A DNA stretch of 64,000 nt, from positions 372,001 to 436,000 of the forward strand of contig NZ_JAKGCU010000001.1 of the NCBI RefSeq assembly GCF_021556435.1, given 5' to 3'. The notes under the pieces were generated by a model. The model searched no databases. It was not told the origin of the DNA and saw nothing but the letters and a program-made list of their open reading frames with translations. The translations under genes were made by a program, and so were the position numbers. Numbering within the stretch: the stretch's first letter is position 1; every line of letters begins with the position of its first letter. This stretch comes from Gordonia tangerina (GTDB lineage: Bacteria > Actinomycetota > Actinomycetes > Mycobacteriales > Mycobacteriaceae). Positions 1 through 8,815 of this stretch are shown here, in pieces.

Positions 1-1
1 C

Positions 2-340
2 GGGTTCCCCATGCTCGGTGTCTACAGCGCTACCAAGTTCGCGGTGCGTGCCCTGACGCAAGCCGCTGCAAAGGAATACGCGGCGCAAGGTATCACTGTC
101 AACGCCTACTGTCCGGGGGTGGTCGGTACCGATATGTGGGTGACCATCGACAAACGTTTTGCCGAGCTGACCGGGGCAGCCGAGGGGGAGACCTACGAGA
201 AGTTCGTCGGCGGTATCGCGTTGGGGCGCGCGCAGACGCCCGAAGATGTGGCTGCGTTTGTCTCGTACCTCGCTGGACCGGATTCGAACTACATGACCGG
301 TCAGGCCGTGCTGATTGACGGAGGGCTGGTCTTCCGCTGA
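2..340 (+). CDS. Short-chain dehydrogenase/reductase, C-terminal part (acetoin/diacetyl reductase-like)
   Basis: This is the last 112 codons of an SDR-family NAD(P)-dependent oxidoreductase; the coenzyme-binding N-terminal half lies before the window. The catalytic YxxxK motif is visible as YSATK near the left edge, followed by the substrate-loop segment PGVVGTDMW and the usual SDR ending ([10 protein letters not shown]). The stretch around IDKRFAEL and the [12 protein letters not shown] ending resemble acetoin-forming diacetyl reductases (BudC-like), but the substrate is an inference. The 3' end overlaps the convergent TetR gene by 40 bp. Family assignment is firm, the exact reaction is not. 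Confidence 0.85.
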   Translation, partial: GFPMLGVYSATKFAVRALTQAAAKEYAAQGITVNAYCPGVVGTDMWVTIDKRFAELTGAAEGETYEKFVGGIALGRAQTPEDVAAFVSYLAGPDSNYMTGQAVLIDGGLVFR

Positions 341-927
341 GTCGTCGTCTCGGCGATACGTCCGGCCTGGCGCAGGGCCTGCTCGATGAAGGTCTGAAAA
401 GCCCACTCGAGTGTCTCCCGAGATCGGAGGGTGCCGTTCTCGTAGCCGACCAGAAGATACATCGCCGCAGTGGCGTAATGATCGGCGTCGGCTCGGTTTC
501 CGACCACCTCGAGATAGGTGTCGGAGATGAACCGGCGTCGTTCGTCGTCGGCGTCGTCCTGCACGGCGCGCACGTCGGGGTCGTGTTCGGCCCACACCCG
601 GATCGCCGCCTCGGTGTCATGGGGCAATCGCATCGCGATGTCGGTCAGGAACTGCAGGCGGGCAACCGGGTCGGTCACCGTGCGGGCCTCGGCGATCGGA
701 CGCCGACTCTCCTTCTCGCGCCAATGGTGGATGAGCGCTGAGGTGTAGGCGGGCCAGTTCGAGAACGCGTGATAGAACGAACCCGTGGTGGCGCCGACGA
801 CTTCACACACGGTCGCCAACTTCAACCCCGCGTGTCCCTGATCTGCCAAAACACGCAGGCCCGCGTCCAGATACCGGACTCGTGCCGAGTGTGACGGCGT
901 ACTGGTCTTCTTCGCTGTGGAGCTCAC
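301..927 (-). CDS. TetR/AcrR family transcriptional regulator
   Basis: A 208-residue repressor of TetR type. The N-terminal helix-turn-helix is visible ([20 protein letters not shown], about residues 35-55), followed by an all-helical ligand domain without recognisable ligand signature. I chose the GTG at 927 because the protein then begins directly before the HTH; an in-frame start at 972 would add 15 residues unlike a TetR N-terminus. The gene diverges from the MpaB-like oxygenase gene, and a perfect 12-bp palindrome lies between them, so autoregulation and control of the oxygenase are likely. Ligand unknown. Confidence 0.85.
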   Translation of the reverse strand: MSSTAKKTSTPSHSARVRYLDAGLRVLADQGHAGLKLATVCEVVGATTGSFYHAFSNWPAYTSALIHHWREKESRRPIAEARTVTDPVARLQFLTDIAMRLPHDTEAAIRVWAEHDPDVRAVQDDADDERRRFISDTYLEVVGNRADADHYATAAMYLLVGYENGTLRSRETLEWAFQTFIEQALRQAGRIAETTTQRKTSPPSISTA

Positions 928-963
928 ATCGACAGTGTAGATGTGATGGGTTGCACAAAACCA

Positions 964-975
964 TAAGTGCACTTA
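964..975. promoter_or_regulatory. Candidate TetR operator
   Basis: TAAGTGCACTTA is a perfect 12-bp palindrome between the divergent TetR gene and the oxygenase gene. Its position 32 bp before the oxygenase start and 37 bp before the TetR start, and its symmetry, fit a TetR-dimer site. Binding is inferred. Confidence 0.6.
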
Positions 976-1006
976 CGCTATCTCCCATCCAGATGAGGAG
1001 ACAGCT

Positions 1007-1864
1007 GTGAGCACAACGAACCGCAACACCGGACTGGACCCGGAGACCCGGTATGTGGAGATCTACCGGAACCTGTCGACCTACGAATTCCCATGGGATA
1101 TCAACCAGTCACTGAGTTTCGCGCTGTTCCGCACCTACGCTGTCCCGAGCATCGGTAACCTGCTCGATCGCACAGGCGCGTTCACCCGGCAGACCCAGAA
1201 GCGCTATGACGACACCGCGATCCTGCTCGAGGTTCCCCTCGTCGAAGGTTTCGACAGTGCATCCGGCAAGGCCGCCATCCGTCGCATCAACCAGATGCAC
1301 AAGATGTACGACATCTCCAACGACGACATGCGCTACGTGCTGTCGACGTTCGTGGTGGTCCCGGTGCGGTGGCTGGCGCGGTTCGGGTGGCGTGAACTTC
1401 AGGCGAATGAGCGCGTCGCGATGGTCCGCTACTACCAGGATCTCGGCCGGCACATGGCGATCAAGGACATCCCGGACACCTACGACGAGTTCGAGACCCT
1501 GATGGACGCCTATGAGGACGAGCATTTCGCCTTCGACGACGGGGCGCGTCGCGTCGCGGACTCGACCATGGACCTGATGGCCTCGTTCTATCCGTCGATC
1601 GCCGCACGGGCCGTCAACATCTTCAGCCGGTCGCTCATGGACGAACCATTGATCACGGCGTTCCGGTATCCCGAACCCGGCCCGGTGGCACGCGCGCTGT
1701 CGGTCGGTGCGCTCAAGGCGCGTGCCCGGGCTCTCCGGTACTTCCCGGCACGGCGCAAGCCGGCGCTGGTGCAGAACATGCCACGAATCCGCTCCTACCC
1801 CAACGGATACGACATCGAGAAGATGGGCACCTTCGCACCGGGCTGCCCGGTGCATGTCGAGTAG
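1007..1864 (+). CDS. Oxygenase MpaB/latex-clearing-protein family (DUF2236)
   Basis: A 285-residue protein of the MpaB/rubber-oxygenase catalytic domain family (DUF2236), whose characterised members are haem b proteins cleaving polyisoprene (Lcp) or prenyl side chains (MpaB). The family core is visible around residues 90-125, with IRRINQMHKMYDISNDDMRY followed by VLSTFVVVPVRW; Lcp uses a comparable Arg/His region near its haem. There is no signal peptide or twin-arginine motif, so a cytoplasmic protein is likely, unlike secreted Lcp. The gene stands alone, divergent from a TetR gene. Substrate cannot be read from the sequence. Confidence 0.8.
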   Translation: MSTTNRNTGLDPETRYVEIYRNLSTYEFPWDINQSLSFALFRTYAVPSIGNLLDRTGAFTRQTQKRYDDTAILLEVPLVEGFDSASGKAAIRRINQMHKMYDISNDDMRYVLSTFVVVPVRWLARFGWRELQANERVAMVRYYQDLGRHMAIKDIPDTYDEFETLMDAYEDEHFAFDDGARRVADSTMDLMASFYPSIAARAVNIFSRSLMDEPLITAFRYPEPGPVARALSVGALKARARALRYFPARRKPALVQNMPRIRSYPNGYDIEKMGTFAPGCPVHVE

Positions 1865-1930
1865 GTGAGTGCAACGTCCGGGGCCTGACGGACGCGGATC
1901 TCGGCCACGCCACACGTGCCGGGCGTCGAC

Positions 1931-2086
1931 TCAATACGCCATGAACAAGATCTCGTCGCGGCTGTAGTCGTGTCCCGGGTGATTCTCCTTGAGGTGCTCG
2001 CGCACCTTCACCACCAGCTCGTCCTCGTCGGCGCCCTTGATCGCCTCGCCGCACGGACAGGTCAGACGCGTCTTCGGTCGGTTCAT
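1931..2086 (-). CDS. DUF1059 small putative metal-binding protein
   Basis: A 51-residue protein beginning MNRPKTRLTCPCGEAI. It has a CxC pair near the N-terminus (residues 10 and 12) and a conserved HLKENHPGHDYS stretch, the pattern of DUF1059 proteins, predicted to bind a metal through Cys and His. The ATG at 2086 is preceded by a GAGGTGAGGA ribosome-binding site; an upstream in-frame extension has Arg-rich, non-coding character. The biochemical role is unknown in the whole family. Confidence 0.8.
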   Translation of the reverse strand: MNRPKTRLTCPCGEAIKGADEDELVVKVREHLKENHPGHDYSRDEILFMAY

Positions 2087-2217
2087 TTCGATCCTCACCT
2101 CGTTCGGCCGATGCCAGGTGTTCTCGTCACATGGTGTGTTCCGCAACTTGCGTGAGCGTACCTGTGGCGAGCGTCTCACATGGACGGCTGGTGCCGATAG
2201 GGACCGTGCGGGCCGAT

Positions 2218-2379
2218 TCAGCGGTGTGGGACCACGTCCGGGGGTTGGCGCGGGACCCGAACGGGTGCGGGGTGCGCGTCGGCGCGGGAGACGATTCCGA
2301 TCAGAGCGCCCACCGCGCCGGTGGTCACGGTCGCCACCGCCACCAGGGCCAGCGCGGAAGCCATCGCTAGAGTGTTCAT
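2218..2379 (-). CDS. Possible small membrane or exported protein
   Basis: A 53-codon frame starting MNTLAMASALALVAVATVTT. It encodes one hydrophobic segment (about residues 3-30) and then a short Pro/Arg-rich tail. The ribosome-binding site is weak and an alternative start lies 9 bases upstream, so this is only a candidate. No family recognised. Confidence 0.3.
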   Translation of the reverse strand: MNTLAMASALALVAVATVTTGAVGALIGIVSRADAHPAPVRVPRQPPDVVPHR

Positions 2380-2468
2380 GACATCCATTGTCCGAACGAA
2401 GGAGTCCCGTGGCACCTCAGCAGACGCTGACGGTTGGGACTCTCACATCCGGCCGCGGTGTGTGACAT

Positions 2469-3608
2469 ATGCGCAGATCGCGCACGATCCTGTTCGTGCT
2501 GCTCGGTGTCGTGGCGATGATGGGGTCTGTCATCGTCGGCGCGCCCACCTCCGCACAGTCGGTTGCCGGTCAACCGGGGCGTGCGATCGCGTTGACCCAG
2601 TTGGGGGAGTGGGGCGGACTGGATCGGGTGCTGCGGTTGTCGTATCTGACGAAGGATGCGCGCGGCGCTGTGGTACCGGCGAGCGGCATCGTCGCGCTGC
2701 CCGACGGTGCCCGACCTCGCGGGGGATGGCCCATCATCTCGTGGGCGCACGGCACCTCCGGGCTCGGTGAGAGCTGTGGCCTGGCCGATTCCGGCGATCT
2801 CATCCGATCGACGGCGCCGGTCGTCGGCGCCCTCACCGGGGCGGGATATGCCGTGGTGGCGACCGACTACGTCGGGCTCGGTCCGAATTCGCTCGGCCCG
2901 CACGCCTACTTGCACACACGCTCGGAGGCGACCGCGGTCATCGACATCGTCAGAGCCGCGCGCACGGTGATCCTCGGGCTCTCGGAGACCTGGGCCGCTG
3001 CCGGGTCGTCGCAAGGTGGCCACGCGGCGCTCGCCGCCGGCCACTACGCACACGACTATGCGCCTGAACTCGACTTCCGCGGTACTGCCGCACTGGCCCC
3101 GGCATCGAACTTCGAGGATGTCATCCCGCTGATGCGGCCCGGGATCCCCGCCCTGCCGCGGGCGATGTCCGGGCCGCTGGCCGCTGTTCTGGCCGGGATG
3201 TCGGCCAACCAGCACGATGTCGACGTGTCGACGTATCTCTCGGACTTCGGCAGGCGGGTCGTAGCCGAGGTGGGCCGATCGTGTGGTCCGCAATGGGAGT
3301 CGATCCTCGACGGCACCCGGCCCGATGCGTTGCTGTCGAAGTCGCTCGGCGACGACACCTTTCGTGACGCGCTCCGCAGGTACATGGAGGTGCCCGTGCG
3401 CGAGCAGGGCGGTCCGATCCTGATCGTGCACGGCCTGCGCGATTTCACCGTGCCGATTCCGATGACCTATGCGCTGCTGCGTGCGTTCCGCAAGGCGGGG
3501 ACCGACTACGAGTTGAAGACGATCAACAGCGATCACACCGACCTGCGGGCCGACGGTGGGATGGACGACGTCCTCGACTTCCTGGACCGGGTGATCCCCG
3601 CCGACTGA
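2469..3608 (+). CDS. Secreted lipase, LIP (secretory lipase) family
   Basis: A 379-residue alpha/beta hydrolase of the secretory-lipase family (PF03583 type), acting on acylglycerols or other esters outside the membrane. Residues 1-30 form a signal peptide (two Arg near the start, hydrophobic core ILFVLLGVVAMMGSVIV, then APTSAQS). The nucleophile elbow GSSQGG places the catalytic Ser at about residue 181; the Asp is probably in HGLRDFTVP and the His in NSDHTDLR. HGTSG (around residue 94) is probably the oxyanion region. Monocistronic. A second member of the family lies at 22291-23562. Confidence 0.87.
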   Translation: MRRSRTILFVLLGVVAMMGSVIVGAPTSAQSVAGQPGRAIALTQLGEWGGLDRVLRLSYLTKDARGAVVPASGIVALPDGARPRGGWPIISWAHGTSGLGESCGLADSGDLIRSTAPVVGALTGAGYAVVATDYVGLGPNSLGPHAYLHTRSEATAVIDIVRAARTVILGLSETWAAAGSSQGGHAALAAGHYAHDYAPELDFRGTAALAPASNFEDVIPLMRPGIPALPRAMSGPLAAVLAGMSANQHDVDVSTYLSDFGRRVVAEVGRSCGPQWESILDGTRPDALLSKSLGDDTFRDALRRYMEVPVREQGGPILIVHGLRDFTVPIPMTYALLRAFRKAGTDYELKTINSDHTDLRADGGMDDVLDFLDRVIPAD

Positions 3609-3646
3609 ACCCTCGCCGGCTGATCCCCGACGGTGGCGCGGTCAGC

Positions 3647-4027
3647 TCAGCTCAGCGCCTTGGCTTTCAGCGCCTCGAACTCCTGCTGATCAATGGTGCC
3701 GGCATCCAGAAGTGCTTTCGCGTCGGCGATCTGGTCGGCTGAAGACTTGCCGGCCACCGACCGGATGTAGGCGTCGGACTGCTGCTGCATCTGGCTCTGG
3801 GTCTCGGCGGCGCGCTGGGACATACCGGGACCGCGCGCGATCAGGTAGACCAGCGCGGTGAGCCAGGGGATGAAGATCAAGAACACCATCCACACGGCTT
3901 TCCACCAGCCCGACAGGGCCCGATCGCGGAACAGGTCGCTGATGATCCAGAACAGCATCATCAGGTACGCCACGAAGATGAAGATCACCACGGTGTACCA
4001 GATGAAGTCCCAGAACGAGTCCCACAT
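3647..4027 (-). CDS. Membrane protein with PLDc_N-like and C-terminal SHOCT domains
   Basis: A 126-residue protein starting MWDSFWDFIWYTVVIF. Two membrane segments (about residues 8-30 and 45-65) form a PLDc_N-like module; a Gln-rich linker leads to a C-terminal SHOCT motif (DQIADAKALLDAGTIDQQEF). SHOCT domains are short oligomerisation modules in bacteria, and the fusion is common in actinobacteria without an assigned function. The ATG at 4027 has an AAGGAG site 7 bases upstream; an upstream in-frame extension of nine residues is unlikely. Confidence 0.8.
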   Translation of the reverse strand: MWDSFWDFIWYTVVIFIFVAYLMMLFWIISDLFRDRALSGWWKAVWMVFLIFIPWLTALVYLIARGPGMSQRAAETQSQMQQQSDAYIRSVAGKSSADQIADAKALLDAGTIDQQEFEALKAKALS

Positions 4028-4266
4028 GTCGTCACTCCTTGAACGTGGCGGCATGGCGATGCCGCAGACGGATCGTCAGGTCAGAATGCCTGCTGCGAGC
4101 CCACGGCGGATCACCTGGAATGGGTGACTTCCGGGTCGTCGTCGCGTACTCACCCGGCACGGAGGATGTGGTCGGTGTCCATCTCGTGGGAAGGTCGGAG
4201 CATTGACCGGCGGGTTCGATCTCGCCATGCGAGGATTCGCGGGCATCGACAGAGCGGAGACACGAC

Positions 4267-5733
4267 GTGAGTGAGCCGACCGGAGGGCATCCCGAACCGG
4301 ACGCGGGTGCCGATCGTCCGGAAGACGCCGGTGCGCAACACCCCGCGGGGACCGCTGCGGAGCGCCTAGTCGACGAGAAAGAGGGCCCAGTCGACGGAAA
4401 AGAGGGCCCACTCGACCCCGACGAGCGGGCCGAACTCCAACGCCTGCGGGCGCAGGTCGCCGAACTGCGCGCCACCCCGGCACCGCAACGTCGGATGTTC
4501 TGGCGACGTTTCACCGCGGTGGTACTCGTGGTGCTGTGTGCCCTGCTGACGTTGCTGTCGGTGACGACGCGCTACGTGCGTGGCGAACTCCTCGACACCG
4601 ACCACTATCTGACGACGGTGGCGCCGCTGGCATCAGATCCGGCCGTGCAGGGCCAGGTCACCGACGCGATCACCGCCGCGATCGACGAGCAGGTCGACAT
4701 CCGGCAGATCACCGAGGACGCGCTGCAGCAACTCGTGGATCTGACTCCGGCCGAGCGTCCCCGCATCGACCAGACCGTCGTCGGTCTGGCTCCGGTGCTG
4801 GCCAACCAGGCCGAGTCGTTCATCGAGCAGACCGTGAGCCGATTCGTGCAGTCCGACCAGTTCGAACAACTGTGGGTGACGGCCAACCGTGCCGCACACC
4901 AGTCGGTGGTGGCGGTGCTCACCGGCGACACCGAGCGCGGTGCGGTCGAGGTCGATCCCAACGGCGCCATCAGCATCGAGCTCGGCCCGATCATCGAACA
5001 GGTCAAACAGATCCTTTCCGACCGCGGATTCGCTTTCGCGAACAACATCCCTCAGGTCGACAAGAGCTTCGTGGTGTTCGAGTCCCCGCAGCTGGCGAAC
5101 GCGCAACGGTGGGTGAACGCGCTGGACAAGGTCGCCGATGTGCTGCCGTGGCTGGCCCTCGCCGCCGCCATCGGCGCCATCGCGGTCATCGGAGCGGGAC
5201 GGCGATTGCGGATGACCGCGGTGGTCGCGGTCTCGATCGTGGTGGCGATGCTGTTGTTGGCCATCGGACTGCTCATCGGTCGTGCCGTGTACATGAGCGA
5301 GATCCCGGCCGACGTACTCGCTCCCGATGCCGCGCGGGTGATCTTCGATACCGTCGTCAATCCGTTGCGGTTGGCCTTGCGGGCGGTCGCGGTCGCCGCG
5401 CTGGTGGTGGCGCTTGTGGTGTTCTTCGCCGGCGGCTCCCGATCGGCGCAGGCGATCCGGCGTGGATTCACCGGCGGGATCGGAGCTCTCGACGCGCGGC
5501 GCAAGCAGCGTGCACCGAATGCTGTGGAGCAAGCCCTTTATCAGGCCCGTATCCCGGTGCGGATCGCCGTGGTGGTCGGTGCCGCGCTCATCCTGATGTT
5601 CTGGTCCTACCCGACCGGACTCGTGGTGATCTGGACTGTCGTGATCACCTGCCTGGCGCTGGCGGCTCTCGAGATCGCGATGCGGCCTGCGCGCCGCGAG
5701 GTGGCGGCCGAGGCCGCGACCCCTGGTCCCTGA
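4267..5733 (+). CDS. Conserved multi-pass membrane protein with repeat-bearing N-terminus
   Basis: A 488-residue protein from a GTG start. Residues 1-60 are acidic and probably disordered; residues 33-53 are three 7-residue repeats (RLVDEKE, GPVDGKE, GPLDPDE) encoded by a 21-bp tandem DNA repeat also found elsewhere in the window. A short coiled stretch (ERAELQRLRAQVAELRA) leads to a first membrane helix (about 78-98). A roughly 200-residue extracytoplasmic region follows, then four to six membrane helices to the C-terminus. No enzymatic motif; function unknown. The first base-paired repeat of another family (GGTCCCTGA) supplies the stop codon. Confidence 0.8.
   Translation: MSEPTGGHPEPDAGADRPEDAGAQHPAGTAAERLVDEKEGPVDGKEGPLDPDERAELQRLRAQVAELRATPAPQRRMFWRRFTAVVLVVLCALLTLLSVTTRYVRGELLDTDHYLTTVAPLASDPAVQGQVTDAITAAIDEQVDIRQITEDALQQLVDLTPAERPRIDQTVVGLAPVLANQAESFIEQTVSRFVQSDQFEQLWVTANRAAHQSVVAVLTGDTERGAVEVDPNGAISIELGPIIEQVKQILSDRGFAFANNIPQVDKSFVVFESPQLANAQRWVNALDKVADVLPWLALAAAIGAIAVIGAGRRLRMTAVVAVSIVVAMLLLAIGLLIGRAVYMSEIPADVLAPDAARVIFDTVVNPLRLALRAVAVAALVVALVVFFAGGSRSAQAIRRGFTGGIGALDARRKQRAPNAVEQALYQARIPVRIAVVVGAALILMFWSYPTGLVVIWTVVITCLALAALEIAMRPARREVAAEAATPGP
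4363..4425 (+). repeat. 21-bp tandem repeat array, copy A (three units, in frame)
   Basis: Three units of exactly 21 bp, at 4363-4383, 4384-4404 and 4405-4425, with core GCCCAGTCGACG followed by an A-rich tail. The first two match closely; the third diverges after the core. As 21 is a multiple of three, the array reads through as heptapeptide repeats in the membrane-protein gene. Related arrays lie at 22087-22170 and 63461-63560. Confidence 0.85.
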
Positions 5734-5769
5734 TCAGCGGTCGAGCGTGCGAGGCCGCGTCACGAAGGG
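5722..5769. repeat. Dispersed repeat, GGTCCCTGA ... TCACGAAGGG type
   Basis: A 48-bp element starting CCTGGTCCCTGA and ending CACGAAGGG, with GCGAGGCCG in between. A second copy (46 bp, same ends) is at 34693-34738. The TGA of the left end is the stop codon of the upstream membrane-protein gene. Elements of this style are, as I recall, widespread in Corynebacteriales genomes; their function is unknown. Confidence 0.65.
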
Positions 5770-6129
5770 CCACCCTCACACCGCGCGCAGCACCGCAACC
5801 AGCCTCAGGAGCCGTCGTTTCCGCTGCGTCCGTCGCGCGTCTTGCGCCGCGCCACACCTTTGGCGACCAGCGACGCCGAATCCGGGGGAGCGGGTGACCG
5901 GACGACGGGATGTCCGATCACTGCGCGCCGGCTGAGCCGACCGTGGCGCATCGGCATCTCCGATCGCCTCCCTCGTGTGGTGACTTTTCCTCGATGATGC
6001 CAGGCCACTGCCGCCGGGGTGGTCACCCGGACCGGATGATTGCTCGCCCTCTCGCCCTCTCACCGGCTTGCCGATATCATCTTCGCGGGTCCCCGAGGTC
6101 GGGTCGGGGTGACACGGAGTGGGTACCGA
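5770..6129. other. Long intergenic stretch before the LuxR gene
   Basis: About 360 bp with no supported gene. Frames on both strands here have Arg/Ser/Pro-rich, non-coding composition. It probably contains the promoter of the LuxR gene: a TATCAT hexamer at 6075-6080 could be a -10 element. No terminator hairpin or operator palindrome is evident. Confidence 0.5.
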
Positions 6130-8799
6130 GTGGACGCACCTAGCGGTCGACTGGCGCCGGGATTGCGGCTGCGCACCGCACGGCCGGCGCTGCCTCCTGC
6201 CTACGTACATCGGCACCGGATCGACCAGACGCTCAGTGCCTGTGGCCCCGGCGATATCGCGGTCGTCGAGGCCGGTGCCGGTTACGGAAAGTCACTCGCC
6301 GTCGCATCGTGGTTGCAGCACCGCGTGGCCGACGGTCCGGTCGCGTGGCTCGCGGTCGGTGAGCCCCACGGCATGCGTGCCCTGTGGAGCGACATCCTCG
6401 GGTCGCTCACCGCGGGCGGTGCGTCAACCGGGTCGGGTGCGTTGCTCGACATCGCGCCCGGGCCGGCATTCGCCGAGCCCGAGGTGGACATGATCGTCGA
6501 CGGACTCGCGTCGTCGCCCACCCCGGTGACCCTGGTGCTCGACGATGTGCACCGAATCGATGCGCCCGACGTCATGGACTCGATCCGGCACCTGGTCGCG
6601 CGGCAACCCGAGCGGCTGCGGCTGGTACTGATCACGCGCGCGGCCCCGGACCTGCGGTTGCAGCGAGTACGGCTCGAGGGGCGGCTGATCGAGGTCGGCA
6701 TGCGCGATCTGCAATTCACCCGGGACGACGTCGTCGATCTCGGCCGGATGGTGGGCAGCGAGTTCGACGCCACCGAGGTGGATACGCTCCTCGAACGGAC
6801 CCAGGGATGGGCGACCGGTTTGCGTCTGGCGGTGCTCAGCGCCCGCGACGACCTCGGACACGTCACGTCGGATCGGCTCACCGGCCGCAATGATCTCGTG
6901 GCCGCCTACCTGCTGGAAGAGGTCCTCGAGGATCTCGCGCCGACCGACCGTCGATTCCTGCTGGCCACGTCTGTCGGGGAGAGCATCACACCGTCGTTGG
7001 CGCGGGAACTGACCGGGCGCGCGGACAGCCGTCGAGTCCTCGACGATCTGGTCGCGCGCAACGTGCTGACCGTCCGACTGGCCGATCGGCCGGACTGGTA
7101 CGCCTATCATCCGCTTTTCCGGGAATTGCTCATCGATCGGCTGGGCGCCGAGAATCCCGACGCGCCTGCCGATCTGCATCGCCGCGCGGCGAACTGGTGT
7201 GTTCGTAACGACGACCCGATCGCGGCGATCGACCACTTCGCCCGCGCTGGGGCCTGGCACGAGGTGACCACTGTGCTCGGCGATGTCGCCGGGCCGCTGG
7301 TGTTGTCGCCGCAGGCATCTGAGCTCGCGGGTGCGCTCGAGTCGGCGGCCCGCGAGGCGGCCCGACGTCCGACTGCCGACACGCTCCTGGCCGCCGCGGT
7401 CCTCTGCTATCACCGCGGCGACTTCGGCGAGATGTCGCGCAATGCCGAGGACGCCGCCGAACTCCTGGACGCCGAGCCCGCCCGAGCGACGCCGGGGTCA
7501 CGGATTCTGATCGCGCTGACCCGGATGGTGACAGCGCGCAGTTCTCGTCTGCCCGAGCTGATCGATCGCTGCGACGAGGTCCTGGACCTGGTGGCGTCGG
7601 CGTCCCGGGTCGAGATCCCGGCGGCCCGGGCATACACACTCATGGCGCGTAACAACCGGGGGATCGGTCTGTTCCATCGAGGTGAGGTCGACGCGGCCGC
7701 AACGGAACTCGTCGGGAGTGCGGCGACGGCCGAGGATCTCGGGTTGGGCCTCACCGCGCTGGCTGCCGAGACCTACCTGGCCCTGATCGACGTGACGCGG
7801 GGAGAACTGGGGGTCGTCGCCGATCGCATCGCGGCGATGACCGCGTTGGTCGAGCGGCGAGGGTGGACGCGGCAGCCGCAGGCGGTGGCGCTGTACGCGG
7901 CGCAGGCCCTGCTGGATCTCGAACGGCATGATCTCGACGCAGCCGATCGGGCGGTGTCGATGGCGCGGCGTGCCGTGGGGCCGGGCACCGATACCGCGGC
8001 GTTGCTGATCGGTGAGGCCGTCGCGGTGGGTGTCGCGGTGACACGGGCCGACGTGTACGCGGCGCGCGCACAATGCCGTCGCCTGGAAATCGCGCGGCGA
8101 TCGACCTCCGGGCTGCCCCCGTTGGTGCGCAGCTGGTACGACGTGGCGATCGCGGAGACCCGAATCCTGATGGGGGAGGCCGAATCCGTGATCACGTCGC
8201 TGACGCGGCCGGACGCGTCAGCGACCTACGAAGGGGCGCTGACCCGCGTCGTATTGGCGAAGGCGCAGCTGGCTGCGGGCCGCCCGGCAGTGGCGATCGA
8301 CGTGCTGGGCACCGCCGACGGATTCGCGCCGCATCGGCTGCAGGCGGTCGAGGCGGAGATCCTGACAGCTGTGGCGTGGGCGCGACTTCACCGAGACGTG
8401 GCTGCCCTGCAGCACCTGACGGCGGCAGTACGGCTGGCCGCGCCGGTGCGTCAGATCCGGCCGTTCGTGGCCGGTGGTGCGCCGGTGGCGGCGTTGCTCA
8501 CCCGATTGGAGCACGTGACCGCCGAGGATCCGGAGTTCGTCCGCGACCTGCTCGGCGTCTGCGGGCGAGTCGGCACACCGGACTCGACAGTCGTTGTGCC
8601 GCCGGTGGAGTCGTTGACCGACCGAGAGCTGATGGTGTTGCAGTACCTTCCGACGATGTACAAGGCGGCCGAGATCGCGGCGGACCTGTTCGTCTCGGTG
8701 AACACGGTGAAAACCCATCAGCAGTCGATCTATCGCAAGCTCGGGGTGTCCTCACGCCGGGACGCGGTCGATCGGGCGCGGGAGCGACATCTGATCTGA
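6130..8799 (+). CDS. LuxR-family ATP-dependent regulator (MalT/LAL type)
   Basis: A large signal-transduction ATPase, 889 residues from the GTG at 6130. A P-loop (AGAGYGKS, residues 48-55) and a Walker B segment (VTLVLDDVHRID, about 135-146) form the N-terminal NTPase. The middle 500 residues are Ala/Leu-rich helical repeats like the MalT TPR arm. The last 65 residues are a LuxR HTH (SLTDRELMVLQYL ... AADLFVSVNTVKTHQQSIYR). The GTG at 6130 has GGAG ten bases upstream; in-frame starts at 6040 and 6109 cannot be excluded. No adjacent pathway shows what it controls. Family is certain, inducer unknown. Confidence 0.88.
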   Translation: MDAPSGRLAPGLRLRTARPALPPAYVHRHRIDQTLSACGPGDIAVVEAGAGYGKSLAVASWLQHRVADGPVAWLAVGEPHGMRALWSDILGSLTAGGASTGSGALLDIAPGPAFAEPEVDMIVDGLASSPTPVTLVLDDVHRIDAPDVMDSIRHLVARQPERLRLVLITRAAPDLRLQRVRLEGRLIEVGMRDLQFTRDDVVDLGRMVGSEFDATEVDTLLERTQGWATGLRLAVLSARDDLGHVTSDRLTGRNDLVAAYLLEEVLEDLAPTDRRFLLATSVGESITPSLARELTGRADSRRVLDDLVARNVLTVRLADRPDWYAYHPLFRELLIDRLGAENPDAPADLHRRAANWCVRNDDPIAAIDHFARAGAWHEVTTVLGDVAGPLVLSPQASELAGALESAAREAARRPTADTLLAAAVLCYHRGDFGEMSRNAEDAAELLDAEPARATPGSRILIALTRMVTARSSRLPELIDRCDEVLDLVASASRVEIPAARAYTLMARNNRGIGLFHRGEVDAAATELVGSAATAEDLGLGLTALAAETYLALIDVTRGELGVVADRIAAMTALVERRGWTRQPQAVALYAAQALLDLERHDLDAADRAVSMARRAVGPGTDTAALLIGEAVAVGVAVTRADVYAARAQCRRLEIARRSTSGLPPLVRSWYDVAIAETRILMGEAESVITSLTRPDASATYEGALTRVVLAKAQLAAGRPAVAIDVLGTADGFAPHRLQAVEAEILTAVAWARLHRDVAALQHLTAAVRLAAPVRQIRPFVAGGAPVAALLTRLEHVTAEDPEFVRDLLGVCGRVGTPDSTVVVPPVESLTDRELMVLQYLPTMYKAAEIAADLFVSVNTVKTHQQSIYRKLGVSSRRDAVDRARERHLI

Positions 8800-8815
8800 G
8801 CGGCCAGGCCACGTC

